The notes under the pieces are model-generated. The model was not told the origin of the DNA. It saw only the letters and a list, made by a program, of their open reading frames with translations, and searched no databases. A stretch of 7,480 bases of DNA from Winogradskyella sp. GTDB lineage: Bacteria > Bacteroidota > Bacteroidia > Flavobacteriales > Flavobacteriaceae. A program made the position numbers and the translations under genes. The stretch lies in NCBI GenBank assembly GCA_030149115.1, contig JASBSE010000345.1, forward strand, positions 1 to 7,480, given 5' to 3'. Positions 5,832-7,480 of the stretch are shown here, one piece after another. Numbering within the stretch: the first letter of the stretch is position 1; every line of letters starts with the position of its first letter.

Positions 5832-6445
5832 TAGTATAAACTTTGTTGAGTAATATATAACTCTGTGTTAGGCCCTTCGTTAAAGAGTAAGTCTAAAATG
5901 CTTAAATTGGAAATAAAACCATACTTCTCAGTAAAAACTTGAGTATAATATTCTAAGTTATTAGCTTGGTAATTTCGTTTTGCTAAAGGTCTAAAGTCTA
6001 TTTTGTTTAGAGCATCTTTTTCAAAGACTGTGCTTTCAGAAACGTTTAATTCTAATTGAAGACTGTCTTGAAGAATTTCAAAACACTTCAAATTTAAATC
6101 TAAGATGAAGTGAAATTTAGTTCCAAAAAGCGGCATTAAATCATCAATATAAAACTCAAAAAAAGGGGACATACTGTAGGCTGATTGCAACGATTTTAAA
6201 TGCTGTAATTGCCAATCGTCTTCATTGGCAATTTTTACATCTTTGTACAATTGTCTGTTTTTTTGAGAATAACTAACAGGAACAGTTAATGCTAACTTAC
6301 CATTAGCACCATAAATTTCTGTACGATTTCTATACGATTGCTTTTGGTAATTGTCGCAGACCTCAAAACACACCGAATCTGACTTTACCATAGCTACAAA
6401 ATGTGCTATGTTAGGGAAGTATGTTGGGTGTATGAGGCAATCCAT
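5831..6445 (-). CDS. WbqC family protein
   Basis: The 204-residue product starts with MDCLIHPTYFPNIAHF, a variant of the QPxYLPWxGYF opening of the WbqC-like family, followed by CDNYQKQSYRNRTEI (about 30-44), then KLALTVPV and DWQLQHLKSLQSAY. There is no signal peptide or TM segment, so it is probably cytosolic. The family was named from an O-antigen locus and occurs near polysaccharide genes in some bacteria, but its reaction is not known to me. Here it lies between lepB and a DUF6122-like gene rather than in a sugar cluster, so a glycan role is not supported by the neighbours. The start codon is 11 nt after the lepB stop, and the stop overlaps the downstream ATG by one base. A terminator-like hairpin for the opposite strand lies within it (6207-6236). 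Confidence 0.9.
   Translation of the reverse strand: MDCLIHPTYFPNIAHFVAMVKSDSVCFEVCDNYQKQSYRNRTEIYGANGKLALTVPVSYSQKNRQLYKDVKIANEDDWQLQHLKSLQSAYSMSPFFEFYIDDLMPLFGTKFHFILDLNLKCFEILQDSLQLELNVSESTVFEKDALNKIDFRPLAKRNYQANNLEYYTQVFTEKYGFISNLSILDLLFNEGPNTELYITQQSLY
6207..6236 (+). terminator. Terminator-like hairpin on the plus strand, antisense within wbqC
   Basis: AATTGCCAAT (6207-6216) and ATTGGCAATT (6224-6233) form a perfect 10-bp inverted repeat with a 7-nt loop (CGTCTTC). On the plus strand it runs into TTTTT (6232-6236), the arrangement of a rho-independent terminator. On the minus strand no U-run follows, so it should not stop the lepB-wbqC transcript. It could terminate antisense read-through arriving from the EEP gene about 670 nt upstream. 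Because it is built from ordinary wbqC codons (KIANEDDWQL), it may be chance. Confidence 0.4.
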
Positions 6446-6456
6446 TTATTTAGGAT

Positions 6457-7480
6457 TTAAGATGCTGAAGCCTTCTTTTTCTTACGCCATTTATTAAACC
6501 CAAAAACACCTAATACAATGACTAAAAATGGAATAAAATATGAGGTGCGTTCACCAGAACCACTTACGGTTGTAAATATTCTATCCCAACGGAATTTCCA
6601 GTTTTTAATACCACCTTTCATTATACCATCAATACTCATCCAGATAAATACAGGTTTTCCAAAAATATGGTCATAAGGCACAAATCCCCAATATCTACTG
6701 TCAATAGAATTGTTTCTATTGTCTCCCATCATCCAATAGTAATCTTGTTTAAAGGTATATGAGGTTGCAGGTTGGTCATTAATAAAAATCTCATCTCCAC
6801 GCGTAACTACTTTGTTTCCTTCGTACTCACCAATAGCACGTTTATATAAGGCAATATTTGTCTTGTCTAGCTTTACGGTTGCTCCGGCTTTAGGAATCCA
6901 TAATGGTCCAAAATGATCCGTATTCCAATCATTATGATATGTGTCTCTTGGAAAAACATCTCCAGAAACACCTTTTTCCTGAATAACACGTTCTACACTA
7001 GCCACGTTAGGCTGTACTCTTAGTTTTTTAACTGCTTCATCTGATGCAGCTGCTAAATAAGCTATTCCATTTTGCTGATTATAGCTAAATCTATCATCAA
7101 CATCAGCTTTATCTAGCATGTTATAAAACATACGTTCTTCACTTGCTGAACTTATAGGCTTTTTTAATGTTAATTTATACGAAAACTGTAAATGAGATCT
7201 TGGTGGTAATACATTTTGTTTGCCGTTTATAAATACATAACCATCTCTTATTTCTAATGTGTCACCAGGAGTAGCCACACAGCGTTTTACTAAATTGGTC
7301 TTTTTATCAATTGGTTTGTAGTAGTTGCGATCTGGATTAAAATCGTTCATATCCAAAAGCGTATCTGCAGGTTGGTTAAAAACAACAATGTCATTTCGTT
7401 CTACATTTTCAAAACCAGGTAATCTAAAATAGGGTAGTTGAAGTTTGTTTTTCCAAGACGTGTTTCTCTCATCATAGTTA
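6457..7480 (-). CDS. lepB: Signal peptidase I, N-terminus beyond window edge
   Basis: LepB is the inner-membrane Ser/Lys protease that removes signal peptides from exported proteins. The frame is open through the right edge, so the TTG at 7356 is not the start: 41 further codons before it are coding and include box C, ERNDIVVF (7379-7401 region). Box D is VKRCVATPGDTLEI, with the catalytic Lys codon at 7285-7287. Box E, GDNRNNSIDSRYWGFVP, lies near 6680-6727. The box B Ser and the N-terminal TM segments are outside the window. Between boxes D and E is an insertion of about 170 residues, typical of the long Bacteroidota enzymes. Near the end a hydrophobic segment (FIPFLVIVLGVFGF) followed by WRKKKK forms an extra C-terminal anchor. 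It is the first visible gene of the minus-strand unit, 11 nt ahead of wbqC. Confidence 0.96.
   Translation of the reverse strand, partial: NYDERNTSWKNKLQLPYFRLPGFENVERNDIVVFNQPADTLLDMNDFNPDRNYYKPIDKKTNLVKRCVATPGDTLEIRDGYVFINGKQNVLPPRSHLQFSYKLTLKKPISSASEERMFYNMLDKADVDDRFSYNQQNGIAYLAAASDEAVKKLRVQPNVASVERVIQEKGVSGDVFPRDTYHNDWNTDHFGPLWIPKAGATVKLDKTNIALYKRAIGEYEGNKVVTRGDEIFINDQPATSYTFKQDYYWMMGDNRNNSIDSRYWGFVPYDHIFGKPVFIWMSIDGIMKGGIKNWKFRWDRIFTTVSGSGERTSYFIPFLVIVLGVFGFNKWRKKKKASAS

Noticed and set aside
1..7480. Defence system, mobile element, CRISPR array, tRNA or other RNA gene
   Set aside because: No transposase, integrase, direct-repeat array, tRNA-like cloverleaf or known defence domain was seen; nearly all bases are accounted for by housekeeping or conserved flavobacterial genes.

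Overview
The window looks like ordinary core chromosome from a member of the Bacteroidota, most likely family Flavobacteriaceae. The evidence is visibly AT-rich DNA, weak or absent Shine-Dalgarno motifs, a TAnnTTTG-type promoter element, and the protein set: a MutL that starts DIIQLLPDHVANQIAAGEVV, two tandem rhomboids (one with a Bacteroidota-type C-terminal domain), a membrane-anchored EEP protein, a DUF6122-like protein, a WbqC-family protein and a large LepB. Genus cannot be fixed from this alone.

Layout, plus strand (2-5534): the 3' part of ribH (lumazine synthase; its start lies outside the window) is followed by a 149-nt gap. That gap holds a possible weak terminator hairpin and a Bacteroidota-style -7 element. 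A tightly packed unit follows: a small tail-anchored membrane protein, mutL, rhomboid 1, rhomboid 2 and an EEP-domain membrane protein. The first three junctions are TAATG (1-nt overlap), TAG-t-ATG and TGATG (1-nt overlap), which suggests translational coupling. The EEP gene follows after 21 nt.

Layout, minus strand (5523-7480): reading leftward, a partial lepB (signal peptidase I; N-terminus and catalytic Ser outside the window), wbqC after 11 nt, then a DUF6122-like small membrane protein overlapping wbqC by 1 nt. This operon converges on the EEP gene, and the two final coding regions overlap tail-to-tail by 12 nt, with no convincing terminator at the junction.

The genes fall into cofactor biosynthesis (ribH), mismatch repair (mutL), intramembrane and signal-peptide proteolysis (two rhomboids, lepB), and envelope-associated proteins of unknown substrate (small TM protein, EEP, WbqC, DUF6122). 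I see no mobile element, CRISPR array, RNA gene, phage gene or defence system, and no clear novel multi-gene system. The points most worth a second look are a long near-perfect hairpin inside the ribH coding sequence, a MutL whose endonuclease metal-site motifs are replaced almost completely, a terminator-like hairpin antisense to wbqC, and a His/Asp pattern in the DUF6122-like protein that resembles metal-dependent membrane hydrolases.
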